A stretch of DNA of 64,000 nt, taken from positions 62,001-126,000 of the forward strand of contig NZ_VCIW01000016.1 of assembly GCF_005765165.1 (NCBI RefSeq), given 5' to 3'. The translations under genes were made by a program, and so were the position numbers. Source of the stretch: Paenibacillus antri. Its GTDB lineage: Bacteria; Bacillota; Bacilli; Paenibacillales; YIM-B00363. How positions within the stretch are numbered: the first letter of the stretch is position 1; each line of letters begins with the position of its first letter. The notes under the pieces were generated by a model that ran no database searches, was not told the origin of the DNA, and saw only the letters and a list, made by a program, of their open reading frames with translations. Of the stretch, positions 16,825 to 25,417 are shown piece after piece.

Positions 16825-17997
16825 ATGTTCGAAGTGCTCGTCGCATTCGCGTTATGCTTGATCTGGGGATTGGTTTACGTCCGCACGACGCTGGGATTGC
16901 CGACGATCCGCGACGTCCCGTCGGGGCTGCCGCTGCCCGCGCAGCCGCCTCTCGTGTCCGTCGTCATCGCCGCGAAGGAAGAGCAGGAGAACATTCAAGA
17001 GACGATCCGCCACCTGATGCGGCAGACGTACGGTCGGCTCGAAATTATCGCGGTGAACGATCGTTCGAGCGACGCGACCGGCGCCCGGATGGACGCGCTG
17101 AAGGCATGGTCGGACAAGCGTCCCGAGCAAGGACCGGCGCTCCGCGTCATTCACATTACTCAACTCCCGCAAGGTTGGCTCGGGAAAAACCACGCGTTAT
17201 ACCAAGGTTATCTGCAAGCGAGAGGTACGTATTTGCTGTTTACCGACGCTGACGTCCGGTTCGAGCCGAACGCGATTCGCGACGCCGTGGCCTACGCCTT
17301 GCAACAGGGCGCCGACCACGTGACGCTGCTCCCGAAGCTGGAAGCGCGGACGTTCTGGCTTAGGGCGTTCGTGCATTATTTCTTATTCAGCTTATGTTTG
17401 CTCGTTCCGCCGTGGAAGGGCAATGACGATACGCAGCGGAAGTACGGCATCGGCGTCGGCGCGTTCAATTTGCTGCGCCGGGAAGCGTACGAAGGAATCG
17501 GCACGCATAAAGCGCTGTCGATGCGGCCCGACGACGATCTCCGGCTCGGCATGCTCGTGAAGCGAGGCGGGTGGAAGCAGCGGGTGATGGCCGGAGCGAA
17601 GCGAATCGCGGTCGAATGGTACCCGACGTTGTCGGACGCCGTGAACGGTCTCGAGAAAAACTTGTATTCGGGATTCGGGTACCGTCTACCGATGGCGCTC
17701 GCGGCGATGTTCGGACAATTGCTCCTGTTCGCCGTGCCGTTGACGGCGCCGTTATGGAGCCGGGGTCCCGCGCTCGTCTTGTTTCTGCTCGCGGATGCGT
17801 TCCTCGTCCTCGCGTATTTGCGGCATGTGCGTAAGTTTAACGACGAACGAGGACTCGAGGCGGTCGCGCTGCCCGCGTCCGTCTTTATGCTCGTATGGGT
17901 ACTGGTTCGTTCGGTGGGGCTTGCTCACGCGCGGAAGGGCGTTTATTGGCGGGGGACGTTTTATTCTTTAGAAGAGTTGAGGCGAATGTTTCAGTGA
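16825..17997 (+). CDS. Family 2 glycosyltransferase, membrane-anchored
   Basis: 390 residues. An N-terminal membrane segment (about 3-20) precedes a GT-A domain with VSVVIAAKEEQENI, AVNDRSSDAT, the DxD-type TDADVRFEPNA and the acceptor-side RPDDDLRLG; two to four hydrophobic segments lie at the C-terminus (about 285-310, 315-330, 350-370). The architecture resembles carotenoid/hopanoid-associated GT2 enzymes such as CrtQ and HpnB, but the acceptor cannot be read from sequence. The stop overlaps the next gene (GTGA). Confidence 0.85.
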   Translation: MFEVLVAFALCLIWGLVYVRTTLGLPTIRDVPSGLPLPAQPPLVSVVIAAKEEQENIQETIRHLMRQTYGRLEIIAVNDRSSDATGARMDALKAWSDKRPEQGPALRVIHITQLPQGWLGKNHALYQGYLQARGTYLLFTDADVRFEPNAIRDAVAYALQQGADHVTLLPKLEARTFWLRAFVHYFLFSLCLLVPPWKGNDDTQRKYGIGVGAFNLLRREAYEGIGTHKALSMRPDDDLRLGMLVKRGGWKQRVMAGAKRIAVEWYPTLSDAVNGLEKNLYSGFGYRLPMALAAMFGQLLLFAVPLTAPLWSRGPALVLFLLADAFLVLAYLRHVRKFNDERGLEAVALPASVFMLVWVLVRSVGLAHARKGVYWRGTFYSLEELRRMFQ

Positions 17998-19175
17998 ATG
18001 CAAGCGAACGACCGCTCCAACCCAGCCATTTATTCGTATTATTGTTCGTCTGTATCGCCGCCGGCTATAACCAAGGCGCCTTGCTCCCGCTGTTGACCGT
18101 ATTGCTCGAGCGGGAGGGCGTCTCCGCCGGCATGAACGGTTTGAACTCGACGGCGATGTATATCGGGACGTTCGCGACGATGTTTTTCATCCGTCGTCCC
18201 GTCGCCCGATTCGGCTATCGCCCGGTCATCGCCGCCGGCCTGATCCTGGCGGGCGCCGCCTCGTTCGCGTTCCCGTTCTGGAAGACGCTGGCCGCGTGGT
18301 ACGCGCTCCGGCTGCTCGTCGGCATCGGAGACAGCGCCCTGCACTTCGCGACGCAGCTGTGGATCGTGACGACGAGCCCGCCGGAACGGCGCGGCCGATA
18401 CATCTCGTTATATGGAATGTGCTACGGCATCGGCTTCAGCATCGGTCCTCTGGGACTGAACGCGCTGAAGCTGGGCGAGACGGCGCCGTTCGCGCTGATC
18501 GCCGCCTCCATGGGGCTGGCGCTGGCGATGCTCTATCGACTTCCAGGGGCGAAGCCGTTCCAAGAGGTCGGCGAGAAGGGCGGAGGCGGCGTCCGAACCG
18601 TCTATCGATACGCTTGGTTCGCGCTGCTCCCGGCGTTCTTATACGGCTATATGGAAGCGTCCATGAACGGCAACTTCCCGATCTACGGTTTGCGCGTCGG
18701 TTTCCCGGAAGCGCAGGTGTCGCTGCTGCTGCTGACGATCGGGCTCGGCAGCCTGGCGCTGCAGCTGCCGCTCGGGACGCTCAGCGACCGAATCGGGCGC
18801 AGGCCGGTGCTGCTTGCGTGCGGTTTCGTCGGCGGCGTCGCATTCGCCTGCGTGCCGCTGGCGGGCGACCGCTTTTTCGCGGTCGCCGCTTTATTCGCGC
18901 TCGCCGGCGGTTTCGTCGGTTCGTTCTTCTCGCTGGGGCTTGCATACGCGGCGGATTTGCTGCCGAAGGGGCGCCTGCCGACGGCCAACGTCGTCGCGTC
19001 GATCCATTTCAGCGTCGGCAGCATTCTCGGTCCATACCTCGGCGGGCTCGGGATCGAGCACGCGTCAAGGTCGAGCATGTTTTGGCTGCTCGGCTCGTTC
19101 TTCTTGATCTATGTGTTCGCCGGCGCCTCGTTCGCGAAGCCCAACAACGGAAAAAACCTCCCGACGTCCGAATGA
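17994..19175 (+). CDS. MFS transporter
   Basis: About 393 residues from GTG 17994, whose GTGA overlaps the stop of the glycosyltransferase gene; the open frame continues upstream but only as a shadow. Twelve hydrophobic segments are expected from the length and composition. MFS motifs visible: RRPVARFGYRPVIAAGLIL after TM2 (motif A-like), and in the second half LPLGTLSDRIGRRPVLLACG, a clear motif A copy. A drug/metabolite efflux-type carrier is likely. Coupling to the GT2 gene suggests export of, or tolerance to, the glycosylated product, but that is inference. Confidence 0.85.
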   Translation: MNASERPLQPSHLFVLLFVCIAAGYNQGALLPLLTVLLEREGVSAGMNGLNSTAMYIGTFATMFFIRRPVARFGYRPVIAAGLILAGAASFAFPFWKTLAAWYALRLLVGIGDSALHFATQLWIVTTSPPERRGRYISLYGMCYGIGFSIGPLGLNALKLGETAPFALIAASMGLALAMLYRLPGAKPFQEVGEKGGGGVRTVYRYAWFALLPAFLYGYMEASMNGNFPIYGLRVGFPEAQVSLLLLTIGLGSLALQLPLGTLSDRIGRRPVLLACGFVGGVAFACVPLAGDRFFAVAALFALAGGFVGSFFSLGLAYAADLLPKGRLPTANVVASIHFSVGSILGPYLGGLGIEHASRSSMFWLLGSFFLIYVFAGASFAKPNNGKNLPTSE

Positions 19176-19188
19176 CGTCGGGAGGTTT
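19154..19188. terminator. Bidirectional terminator between the MFS and LTA-synthase-like genes
   Basis: A perfect 15-bp stem: 19154-19168 pairs with 19174-19188 (core CTCCCGACGTC), loop CGAAT, which includes the MFS stop codon. T-runs flank it on both strands. Confidence 0.88.
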
Positions 19189-19213
19189 CTTTGCGTTAGC
19201 GTTGGAAGGACCG

Positions 19214-21076
19214 TCAATACCGTTCCGGCAGCGCTTCGAGGTAAGCGTCGTTCATCTGCAGCAGCCGCATGATTCGAACGAAATCATCCTTATACAGCAT
19301 CGGATCCGCTTCGAGCGCCGGGTCGGACACCGACAACGGAATGACCGTGCCCTCGCCGAACGTCTCTCCGGAAATATACATGATTTCGTCGTTGTAGAAC
19401 GAACCCGTCGGCAGATAGAAGCGGCTGCCCAAAATATTGTCCGTCGAATTCAGCAAGTCTTGCCCGAACTGCACGTGACTCGACAGCGAGATGCCGAGCA
19501 GGTTGGCGGCGGTCGCCATGAAGTCGATTTGTCCGCCGAGCTTCTCGCTGACGAAGCCTTCGTCGGTAAAGCCCGGCACAGTGACGATGTACGGGATGTT
19601 GTGAACGGTGCGCGGGTCGTATTCATGACCGAGCGCCTGTTCAAGCAGCTTTCGATCGTCTTCCTTCAGCGAATGGGCCGATACGCCGAAATGATCGCCG
19701 TACACGACGAGCATGGATTGTTCCCAGAGGCCTTCGGCCTTCAGCGCGGCGATGAATTCGCCGAGCGCGCGGTCCGAGTAATTCGTCATCTTGACGTAGT
19801 TGCCGATATCGGTGCCTTCCCACTCCTCGGGCAGCTCGATCATCTCCTTCGATTCCGGGGGAATGAAGGGGTGGTGCGAGCTCTGCGCGATCAAGTGCGC
19901 GTAGAACGGCTTATGATTCGCCTTCAAATTCGCGAGGATCGGCATCGTCTTGTCGTACAACACTTCATCCGACGGACCGAACGCGATAATGTCATCCTGT
20001 CCGAAGTACTCCATGTCATAGTAACGTCCGAATCCGAGCGCCGGATACATCTGGATCCGGTTCCAGAACTTCACTTCGTTCGTGTGCAGCGTGAACGTCT
20101 CGTACCCGCGGTCGGCCAATAAGCGAGGCAGGCTTGGAAGCTTCTTGCTGCCGTACGCTTGGGAGGCGGCTTGCTGCGCGGGCGGATAGAAGCCCGTGTT
20201 GACGATAAATTCCGCGTCGGACGTATTGCCTTGCCCGATCGACTGGTACACGTTAGAGAAGTAGTAGCTGTTTTCGATCAGATCGTTCAGGTTCGGCGTG
20301 ATTTCCTTCCCGCCGAGCTTCATGCCGATCAGGAAGTTTTGGTACGATTCCAACTGTACGACGATCAAGTTGCGTCCCTTGGCCGCTCCGAAGCCGTACG
20401 GGCTCGCAGGCAGCTCGACGTTCTTGACCGAGCGGACGGCGTCCGGCGTAATCGGCTCCGCGCCGGCGCCTGCGGCGTTGGCGTTCGCGACGCCCGTAAA
20501 AATCGTATGAAGCTCGTAGCTGACCAAGCCCATGCGCTCCGCCTGCTTCAGCTCGTTCAAGAGCGAGCCGTAGAACAGTCCGTACGCGACGATCGTCGCG
20601 GCGGATAGCCCCCAGATCGCGCCGAGCGCACGACCGTTCGGTCGAACGGCGGAAAACTTCGGAGCGGAGCGGAACAGCCGCAGCGCGAGATACAACGCCA
20701 TGTCGGCGAAGTAGAGCAAGTAGAGCGGCTGCAGCAGGTCCAAAATACTGTCGCTGACGTCGAGTACCTGGTGCGCCTGCATAAAGGCGTGGTACGTCAC
20801 GACGATGCCGAACTGCCGGAAGTAGACGATGACGGATACCATCGCCGCCGACAAGATCGCGTTCAGCGCGAAGTAGGCCAGCAGCTTCTTGCGTTCGTTC
20901 CGGAAGAAAATCTCGACCGGGATCGTGAACAGAAGAAGCGAAGGAACGGCCACCTTCAAGCAATCCAACGGATTCAAGTTGTCGAAGATGAAAAATTGCA
21001 GTCCGTAATATTTCAATATCAAGACGAGCGTAAACGCGACGATCGGCGCGGACGCATAAGAAAACAAACGTCTCAT
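19214..21076 (-). CDS. Lipoteichoic acid synthase-like sulfatase-family membrane protein
   Basis: 620 residues. Five membrane segments occupy the first ~200 residues, followed by an extracellular sulfatase-fold domain. The nucleophile Thr of LtaS enzymes is in GQGNTSDAEFIVNTGFYP near residue 284, and metal/substrate residues in YGDHFGVSAHS near 470. LtaS-type enzymes transfer glycerophosphate from phosphatidylglycerol to growing lipoteichoic acid; alternative is an OpgB/other phosphoglycerol transferase. Monocistronic from a sigma-A promoter. Confidence 0.85.
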   Translation of the reverse strand: MRRLFSYASAPIVAFTLVLILKYYGLQFFIFDNLNPLDCLKVAVPSLLLFTIPVEIFFRNERKKLLAYFALNAILSAAMVSVIVYFRQFGIVVTYHAFMQAHQVLDVSDSILDLLQPLYLLYFADMALYLALRLFRSAPKFSAVRPNGRALGAIWGLSAATIVAYGLFYGSLLNELKQAERMGLVSYELHTIFTGVANANAAGAGAEPITPDAVRSVKNVELPASPYGFGAAKGRNLIVVQLESYQNFLIGMKLGGKEITPNLNDLIENSYYFSNVYQSIGQGNTSDAEFIVNTGFYPPAQQAASQAYGSKKLPSLPRLLADRGYETFTLHTNEVKFWNRIQMYPALGFGRYYDMEYFGQDDIIAFGPSDEVLYDKTMPILANLKANHKPFYAHLIAQSSHHPFIPPESKEMIELPEEWEGTDIGNYVKMTNYSDRALGEFIAALKAEGLWEQSMLVVYGDHFGVSAHSLKEDDRKLLEQALGHEYDPRTVHNIPYIVTVPGFTDEGFVSEKLGGQIDFMATAANLLGISLSSHVQFGQDLLNSTDNILGSRFYLPTGSFYNDEIMYISGETFGEGTVIPLSVSDPALEADPMLYKDDFVRIMRLLQMNDAYLEALPERY

Positions 21077-21135
21077 CGTGAAGAATCACCCCACTCTTTC
21101 TATCTATAGACGCACGATGAACGAACAATGTTTTC

Positions 21136-21163
21136 ATTATAGCGGACTGCGTTCGAATTGCAA
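21136..21163 (-). promoter_or_regulatory. Sigma-A promoter for the LTA-synthase-like gene
   Basis: Read on the minus strand: TTGCAA (21163-21158), 16-base spacer, TATAAT (21141-21136), about 60 bases before the start codon. Confidence 0.65.
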
Positions 21164-21175
21164 CGGACATAAGAA

Positions 21176-21208
21176 GGGGGATTTGCCCGACCAAAGGCCA
21201 AATCCCCC
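21176..21208 (-). terminator. Hairpin after the LacI-family gene
   Basis: GGGGGATTTG (21176-21185) pairs exactly with CAAATCCCCC (21199-21208). On the minus strand it is followed only by a short T-rich stretch (TTCTT), so termination strength is uncertain. Confidence 0.55.
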
Positions 21209-21249
21209 TAATATTTCCACCTATCGATGCCGTTTGTAGAATTGCTTTC

Positions 21250-22272
21250 TCATGATCTTCGTAGCGAGGATTCCCGAACGACGAGGCGATGGGGAATGAT
21301 GTGGCGAAGCGCATGGGACGGATGCTCGTGTTGAATGAAGCGAATCAATTCTTGGGAAGCGGTGTATCCTAACTGGTAAATCCCGATATCGATGCTGCTG
21401 ATCGGAGGCGTCGCCAGCTCCGAGAAGACGATGTTGTTAAAGCTGACGAGGGCGATATCCTTCGGCACGCTGTATCCGAGCTCGACGAGGCCGCAGAGAA
21501 TGCCGAACGTGACGACGTCGTCGACGACGACGAGAGCGGTCGGACGTTCCGGCAAGCCCATGAGCAGCGACATCGCCCGGTATCCGCTTTCCTGTAGAAA
21601 TTCGCCTTCCACGATCCAATCGGAACGTACCGGCAAGCGGGCTTCCCGCACCGCCTTGGTATATCCCGCGAGTCGATCCCGCGAGACGATCAAATTCGGG
21701 GGGCCGCTCACGAAGCCGATCCGCTCGTGGCCCTGCGAGATGAGATGGCGCGTAGCGTCGTATGAAGCCTGAACGTTGTCGTTGTCGATCGTCAGGATGT
21801 CGGGGTAGTCCTCGTTGCGGCCGATAATGGCGAACGGGAAGTCCGCTTCCTTCAGCATCGCGATGACGGGATCGTTCGCTCTCGAATACAGAAGCAGAAT
21901 GCCATCGACGCGCCGCCCTCTCACAAGGCGCGTGACCGTCTCCAGCTCTTCGCGTTCGGTCGTGCCGGTGGCCATCAATAGATCGTACCCGGACCGGGTC
22001 GATTGCGTGACGATGCCGCGGATCACTTCCGAGAAGAACAGGTTTTGGAACAGCTCGTCCGCCGGACGAGGCAAAATGACCGCGATCGTGCTCGTCGTCC
22101 GAGATACGAGGCTCTTAGCCATCATGTTCGGATGATAGCCGATTTCGTCCATCACCTTTCGGACTCGAAGGGAGGTTTCTTCGCTGATGCGGGGGTGGTT
22201 CGAGATGACGCGGGAGACGGTCGAGGGGGAGACCCCGGCGCGTTTCGCGACGTCTTTAATAGTAACGGTCAT
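21250..22272 (-). CDS. LacI-family transcriptional regulator (maltose/maltodextrin operon type)
   Basis: 340 residues from ATG at 22272, 9 bases after AGGAG. The N-terminal helix-turn-helix and hinge IKDVAKRAGVSPSTVSRVISNHPRISEETSLRVRKVM identify the LacI family; the rest is a periplasmic-binding-like effector domain (RVDGILLLYSR, GFVSGPPNL, PKDIALVSFNN). It is divergent from a maltodextrin-type ABC operon and the intervening 390 bases hold several LacI-type operator-like sites, so it most likely represses that operon and itself. The MalR/MdxR name is inferred from context. Confidence 0.88.
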   Translation of the reverse strand: MTVTIKDVAKRAGVSPSTVSRVISNHPRISEETSLRVRKVMDEIGYHPNMMAKSLVSRTTSTIAVILPRPADELFQNLFFSEVIRGIVTQSTRSGYDLLMATGTTEREELETVTRLVRGRRVDGILLLYSRANDPVIAMLKEADFPFAIIGRNEDYPDILTIDNDNVQASYDATRHLISQGHERIGFVSGPPNLIVSRDRLAGYTKAVREARLPVRSDWIVEGEFLQESGYRAMSLLMGLPERPTALVVVDDVVTFGILCGLVELGYSVPKDIALVSFNNIVFSELATPPISSIDIGIYQLGYTASQELIRFIQHEHPSHALRHIIPHRLVVRESSLRRS

Positions 22273-22306
22273 GATGACCAACTCCTAAAGGGTTGAATTC
22301 ATTGTG

Positions 22307-22320
22307 TGCAATCGTTTTCA
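22307..22320. promoter_or_regulatory. cre/LacI-type operator near the regulator gene
   Basis: TGCAATCGTTTTCA matches the cre-like pattern TGWAANCGNTNWCA with one mismatch. It lies 35 bases before the regulator start, where it could block its own transcription. Confidence 0.5.
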
Positions 22321-22477
22321 CCTTCTTTTCATCTTACTGCAGAATGAGCGGAATGTAAACGGGGGAAAGAAGGGCAGAACATCGGTTAAAAACGAATCAA
22401 TCGGGAGAATTCATAAGGTTTACGCTTTGAAACGAATCGAAATGACTGAATATCGCAAAATATGGGGAAATTCAATT

Positions 22478-22508
22478 TGTGCAAACGATTTACCATCTGG
22501 GCTATAAT
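22478..22508 (+). promoter_or_regulatory. Promoter with overlapping operator for the maltodextrin operon
   Basis: TATAAT at 22503-22508 is a perfect -10. The -35 region 17 bases upstream lies inside the LacI-type site TGTGCAAACGATTTAC (22478-22493), so a bound repressor would exclude RNA polymerase. The -35 itself is poor (TGCAAA). Transcription would start about 145 bases before the binding-protein gene. Confidence 0.6.
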
Positions 22509-22525
22509 CAGAACAGCAAACCGGC

Positions 22526-22623
22526 ATAAAGCGTTTACATATTTCCATTCAGGTGCTGTGAAAACGATTGAACAGCCATCTTTCGGCATTCGATGGGAAA
22601 ATATAGTGAACAACCGTTTGCAT
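22526..22623. promoter_or_regulatory. Three further LacI/CcpA-like sites in the 5' untranslated region
   Basis: ATAAAGCGTTTACA (22526-22539), TGAAAACGATTGAACA (22559-22574, inside the dyad GCTGT-N12-ACAGC at 22555-22576) and CAACCGTTTGCA (22611-22622) all share the AANCGNTT-type core. They lie downstream of the -10 box and could act as roadblocks or auxiliary operators. Which bind the LacI regulator and which bind CcpA cannot be told by eye. Confidence 0.45.
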
Positions 22624-22660
22624 AACTACATCTTGTAAAGAAAGCGGGTCGACAAGCGCA

Positions 22661-23974
22661 ATGAACAAAATGAAGAAACCTTGGTTCGTCATGGCTTCGT
22701 CTATGGTGTTGGCATTGGCGGTTTCGGCGTGCGGCGGCGGCAATGCCGGCACGACGGAGGAAGCGCCGGCGGATGAAACCCCGGCGGCGGAGACGCCTGC
22801 AGAGCAAACGGCCGATACGGGAGAGCTGAAGCCCGAGGAAGGCGCGAAGCTGCTCGTATGGGAGTCCGCCGATCAGAAGGCGTTCATCGAGGAAGTCGCG
22901 AAAGCGTTCAAGGAAAAATACGGCGTAGACGTCGAGTGGTCGGACGTCGGTCCGGATAAATCGGTAGCGCAAATGATTACGGACGGTCCTGCGGGCGTCG
23001 GCGCGGACGTATTCGCGGCGGTGCACGACCGTACGGGCTCGGCCGTAGCGGCGGGCGTCATTATGCCGAACGACGTGTTCGAAGCGGACACGAAAGCGTT
23101 AATGTCGGAGACGGCGCTGAGCGCGGTCACGGTCGACGGCGTGCTTTACGGCTATCCGTACTCCGTCGAGACGACGGCCGTTTACTACAACAAAGATTTG
23201 CTTCCCGAAGCGCCGACGGACTGGAACGGCGTCGTCGAATTCGCGAAGACGTTCAATAAACCGGCGGAAAACAAATACGCGTACATGTGGCCGGCGGGCA
23301 ACGGCTACTGGAGCTTCGGCTTCTTCGGCGGCTACGGCGCGTACGTGTTCGGCTCGAACGGCACGGACCCGAACGACATCGGCATGAACACCGAAGCGGC
23401 GGTTGAAGCGGGCAAGTTCTACCAGACGCTGAATCAAATTCTTCCGTTCAAGACGGGCGATATCACGGACGACGTTCGCAAGAGCTTGTTCGAACAAGGT
23501 AAGCTCGCGATGAACACCAGCGGTCCATGGGATAAAGAGTCGTTCAAGAGCATCGTTCCGAATCTCGGCTTGACGACATATCCGACGCTGCCGAACGGTC
23601 AACCGATGAAGCCGTTCTCCGGCGTGAAAGCTTACTTCGTCAACGCGAACTCGAAATACCCGATCGCCGCTCGCCTCTTCGCGCAGATGGCTTCTTCGGA
23701 AGAGTTCCAAAAGAAAAATTACCAGATGACCGGCGTGCTTCCGGCGGCGAAGGCTCTCGCGGAAGATCCGGACATTAAAGCGGACGAATTCACGGCGACG
23801 TTCCTCAAACAGTTCGAAAACTCCGTGCCGATGCCATCGATTCCGGAGATGTCGAACTACTGGACGACGATCGACCCGGCGCTCGCCTCGATCTGGAACG
23901 ATAACGCGGATCCGAAGACGGCGCTCGACAGCATGGTGCAGCAAATGAAAGATTTGGCGGCGACCGCGAAATAA
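22661..23974 (+). CDS. Maltose/maltodextrin ABC transporter, substrate-binding lipoprotein
   Basis: 437 residues, MalE/MdxE type. The signal peptide ends in the lipobox LAVSACGGG, followed by a Glu/Thr/Ala-rich linker (to about residue 55). The binding-protein fold shows LLVWESADQKAFIEEVAKAFKEKYG, GYPYSVETTAVYYNKDLL, MWPAGNGYWSFGFFGGYGAYVFG and AMNTSGPWDKESFKS, all typical of maltodextrin/cyclodextrin binders. Only a weak ribosome site (AAAGCGGGT) precedes ATG. A strong hairpin separates it from the permease genes, fitting higher expression of the binding protein. Confidence 0.92.
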   Translation: MNKMKKPWFVMASSMVLALAVSACGGGNAGTTEEAPADETPAAETPAEQTADTGELKPEEGAKLLVWESADQKAFIEEVAKAFKEKYGVDVEWSDVGPDKSVAQMITDGPAGVGADVFAAVHDRTGSAVAAGVIMPNDVFEADTKALMSETALSAVTVDGVLYGYPYSVETTAVYYNKDLLPEAPTDWNGVVEFAKTFNKPAENKYAYMWPAGNGYWSFGFFGGYGAYVFGSNGTDPNDIGMNTEAAVEAGKFYQTLNQILPFKTGDITDDVRKSLFEQGKLAMNTSGPWDKESFKSIVPNLGLTTYPTLPNGQPMKPFSGVKAYFVNANSKYPIAARLFAQMASSEEFQKKNYQMTGVLPAAKALAEDPDIKADEFTATFLKQFENSVPMPSIPEMSNYWTTIDPALASIWNDNADPKTALDSMVQQMKDLAATAK

Positions 23975-23988
23975 GCAATAGCAACGAA

Positions 23989-24023
23989 GAAATCACCCGC
24001 CGGGTTGGCCGGCGGGTGATTTC
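23989..24023 (+). terminator. Intergenic hairpin between the binding-protein and permease genes
   Basis: A perfect 15-bp stem (23989-24003 with 24009-24023; core ATCACCCGCCGG) with loop GTTGG. No T-run follows on the plus strand, so it more likely protects the upstream mRNA or attenuates partially than terminates fully. Confidence 0.65.
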
Positions 24024-24049
24024 CAATCGTATGAACCGAAGGGGCTGAT

Positions 24050-25417
24050 ATGTTCATGAAGCAGCGCAGCGCGCCGAGCGCCGGATCGGCATCGGGCGGC
24101 ACGACGTCGTTCGCCAGAACGGCCGCCGTACTTTCGCTTTTCGTAATGGGATTAGGGCAATGGTTTAATAGACAGTACGTGAAAGGTTTATTGTTTTTCC
24201 TCGTTTATATCGTAGGTTTACTGTATACCTTCGTTGTGCTCCCTCGGAATATTCGCGGATTGATAACGCTTGGAGATAAAGCGGCAGGCTTCGGGAAGAA
24301 CGCGCAAGGGCTTACCGTGCTGCTGCCCGGAGATCATTCTATTTTCTTGATGATCTACGGTTTGATCGCTCTGATTACGTTTCTGATTTTCCTGTTCGTC
24401 TGGTTCTTGAACGTGCGCGACGCGCACCGCAACGGCAAGCTGCGCGACGCGGGCAAGCCGGTGCCGAACTTCGGACAATCGATCCGGGGCATGCAAGAGA
24501 AGAGCTTCCCTTACCTGCTCCTCACGCTTCCGGGGCTCGGCGTCTTGTTCTTCACGATTCTGCCGATCGTCTTCATGATCTTGATCGCGTTCACGAATTA
24601 TTCCGCGCCGAATCATATTCCGCAGAAAAATCTCGTCGACTGGGTCGGCTTCAGCACGTTCTCCAACTTGCTCGTATATTCGCAATGGGCATATACGTTC
24701 TGGAACGTTCTCGCATGGACGATTATTTGGGCGATCGTCGCGACGGTCACGTGTTATTTCGGCGGGATCTTCGTCGCGATGCTTATCCAGCAGAAGGGCA
24801 TTCGGTTCAAAGGGATGTGGCGCACCATCTTTATCATTCCATACGCCATCCCGCAATTTATTTCCTTGCTCATCATGAAAAACCTGTTCAACTCCCAGCT
24901 CGGTCCGATCAATCAGTATTTCCGGCTGCTCGGGCTCGAAGGGCTGCCTTGGCTCATCCATCCGTTCTGGGCGAAAGTGACGATCGTCGCCGTCAACATG
25001 TGGATCGGCGTGCCGGTGTCGATGGTGCTCGTGCTCGGCATTCTCACCGCGATTCCGAAGGATCTGTACGAAGCCGCCGAGGTTGACGGCGCTTCCGCGT
25101 TCCAGAAGTTCCGCAACATTACGATGCCTTACGTGCTGTTTGCGACGGCGCCGCTGCTCATTATGCAGTTCGCCGGCAACATCAACAACTTTAACGTCAT
25201 CTACCTGCTCACGAAGGGCGACCCGAAGACCGGGGAGTATGCATTCGCCGGGACGACCGACTTGCTCGTCACCTGGCTGTATAAGCTGACGCTCGACAAC
25301 CAGATTTATAACGTCGCTTCGGCTGTCGGCATCCTGATTTTCATCTTTATCGCGTCCTTCTCGATTCTGAATTTCCGACGCACTCGGTCGTTCAAAGAGG
25401 AGGATATTCTGCAATGA
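24050..25417 (+). CDS. Maltodextrin ABC transporter permease (MalF/MdxF-like)
   Basis: 455 residues. The core permease domain (about residues 160-455) carries the EAA loop AIPKDLYEAAEVDGASAFQKFRNITMPYV. The first ~150 residues are an extra part with two to three membrane segments beginning LSLFVMGLGQWFNRQYVKGLLFFLVY, which resembles a TM2-type hairpin, and a loop of about 50 residues. The extra N-terminal segments are as in MalF/MdxF proteins. The ATG follows AAGGGGCTGAT. The stop overlaps the next permease gene by 4 bases. Confidence 0.92.
   Translation: MFMKQRSAPSAGSASGGTTSFARTAAVLSLFVMGLGQWFNRQYVKGLLFFLVYIVGLLYTFVVLPRNIRGLITLGDKAAGFGKNAQGLTVLLPGDHSIFLMIYGLIALITFLIFLFVWFLNVRDAHRNGKLRDAGKPVPNFGQSIRGMQEKSFPYLLLTLPGLGVLFFTILPIVFMILIAFTNYSAPNHIPQKNLVDWVGFSTFSNLLVYSQWAYTFWNVLAWTIIWAIVATVTCYFGGIFVAMLIQQKGIRFKGMWRTIFIIPYAIPQFISLLIMKNLFNSQLGPINQYFRLLGLEGLPWLIHPFWAKVTIVAVNMWIGVPVSMVLVLGILTAIPKDLYEAAEVDGASAFQKFRNITMPYVLFATAPLLIMQFAGNINNFNVIYLLTKGDPKTGEYAFAGTTDLLVTWLYKLTLDNQIYNVASAVGILIFIFIASFSILNFRRTRSFKEEDILQ

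Noticed and set aside
22304-22507. A 67-codon frame within the LacI/binding-protein intergenic region
   Set aside because: No ribosome site, and the region is occupied by the promoter and operator-like sites.
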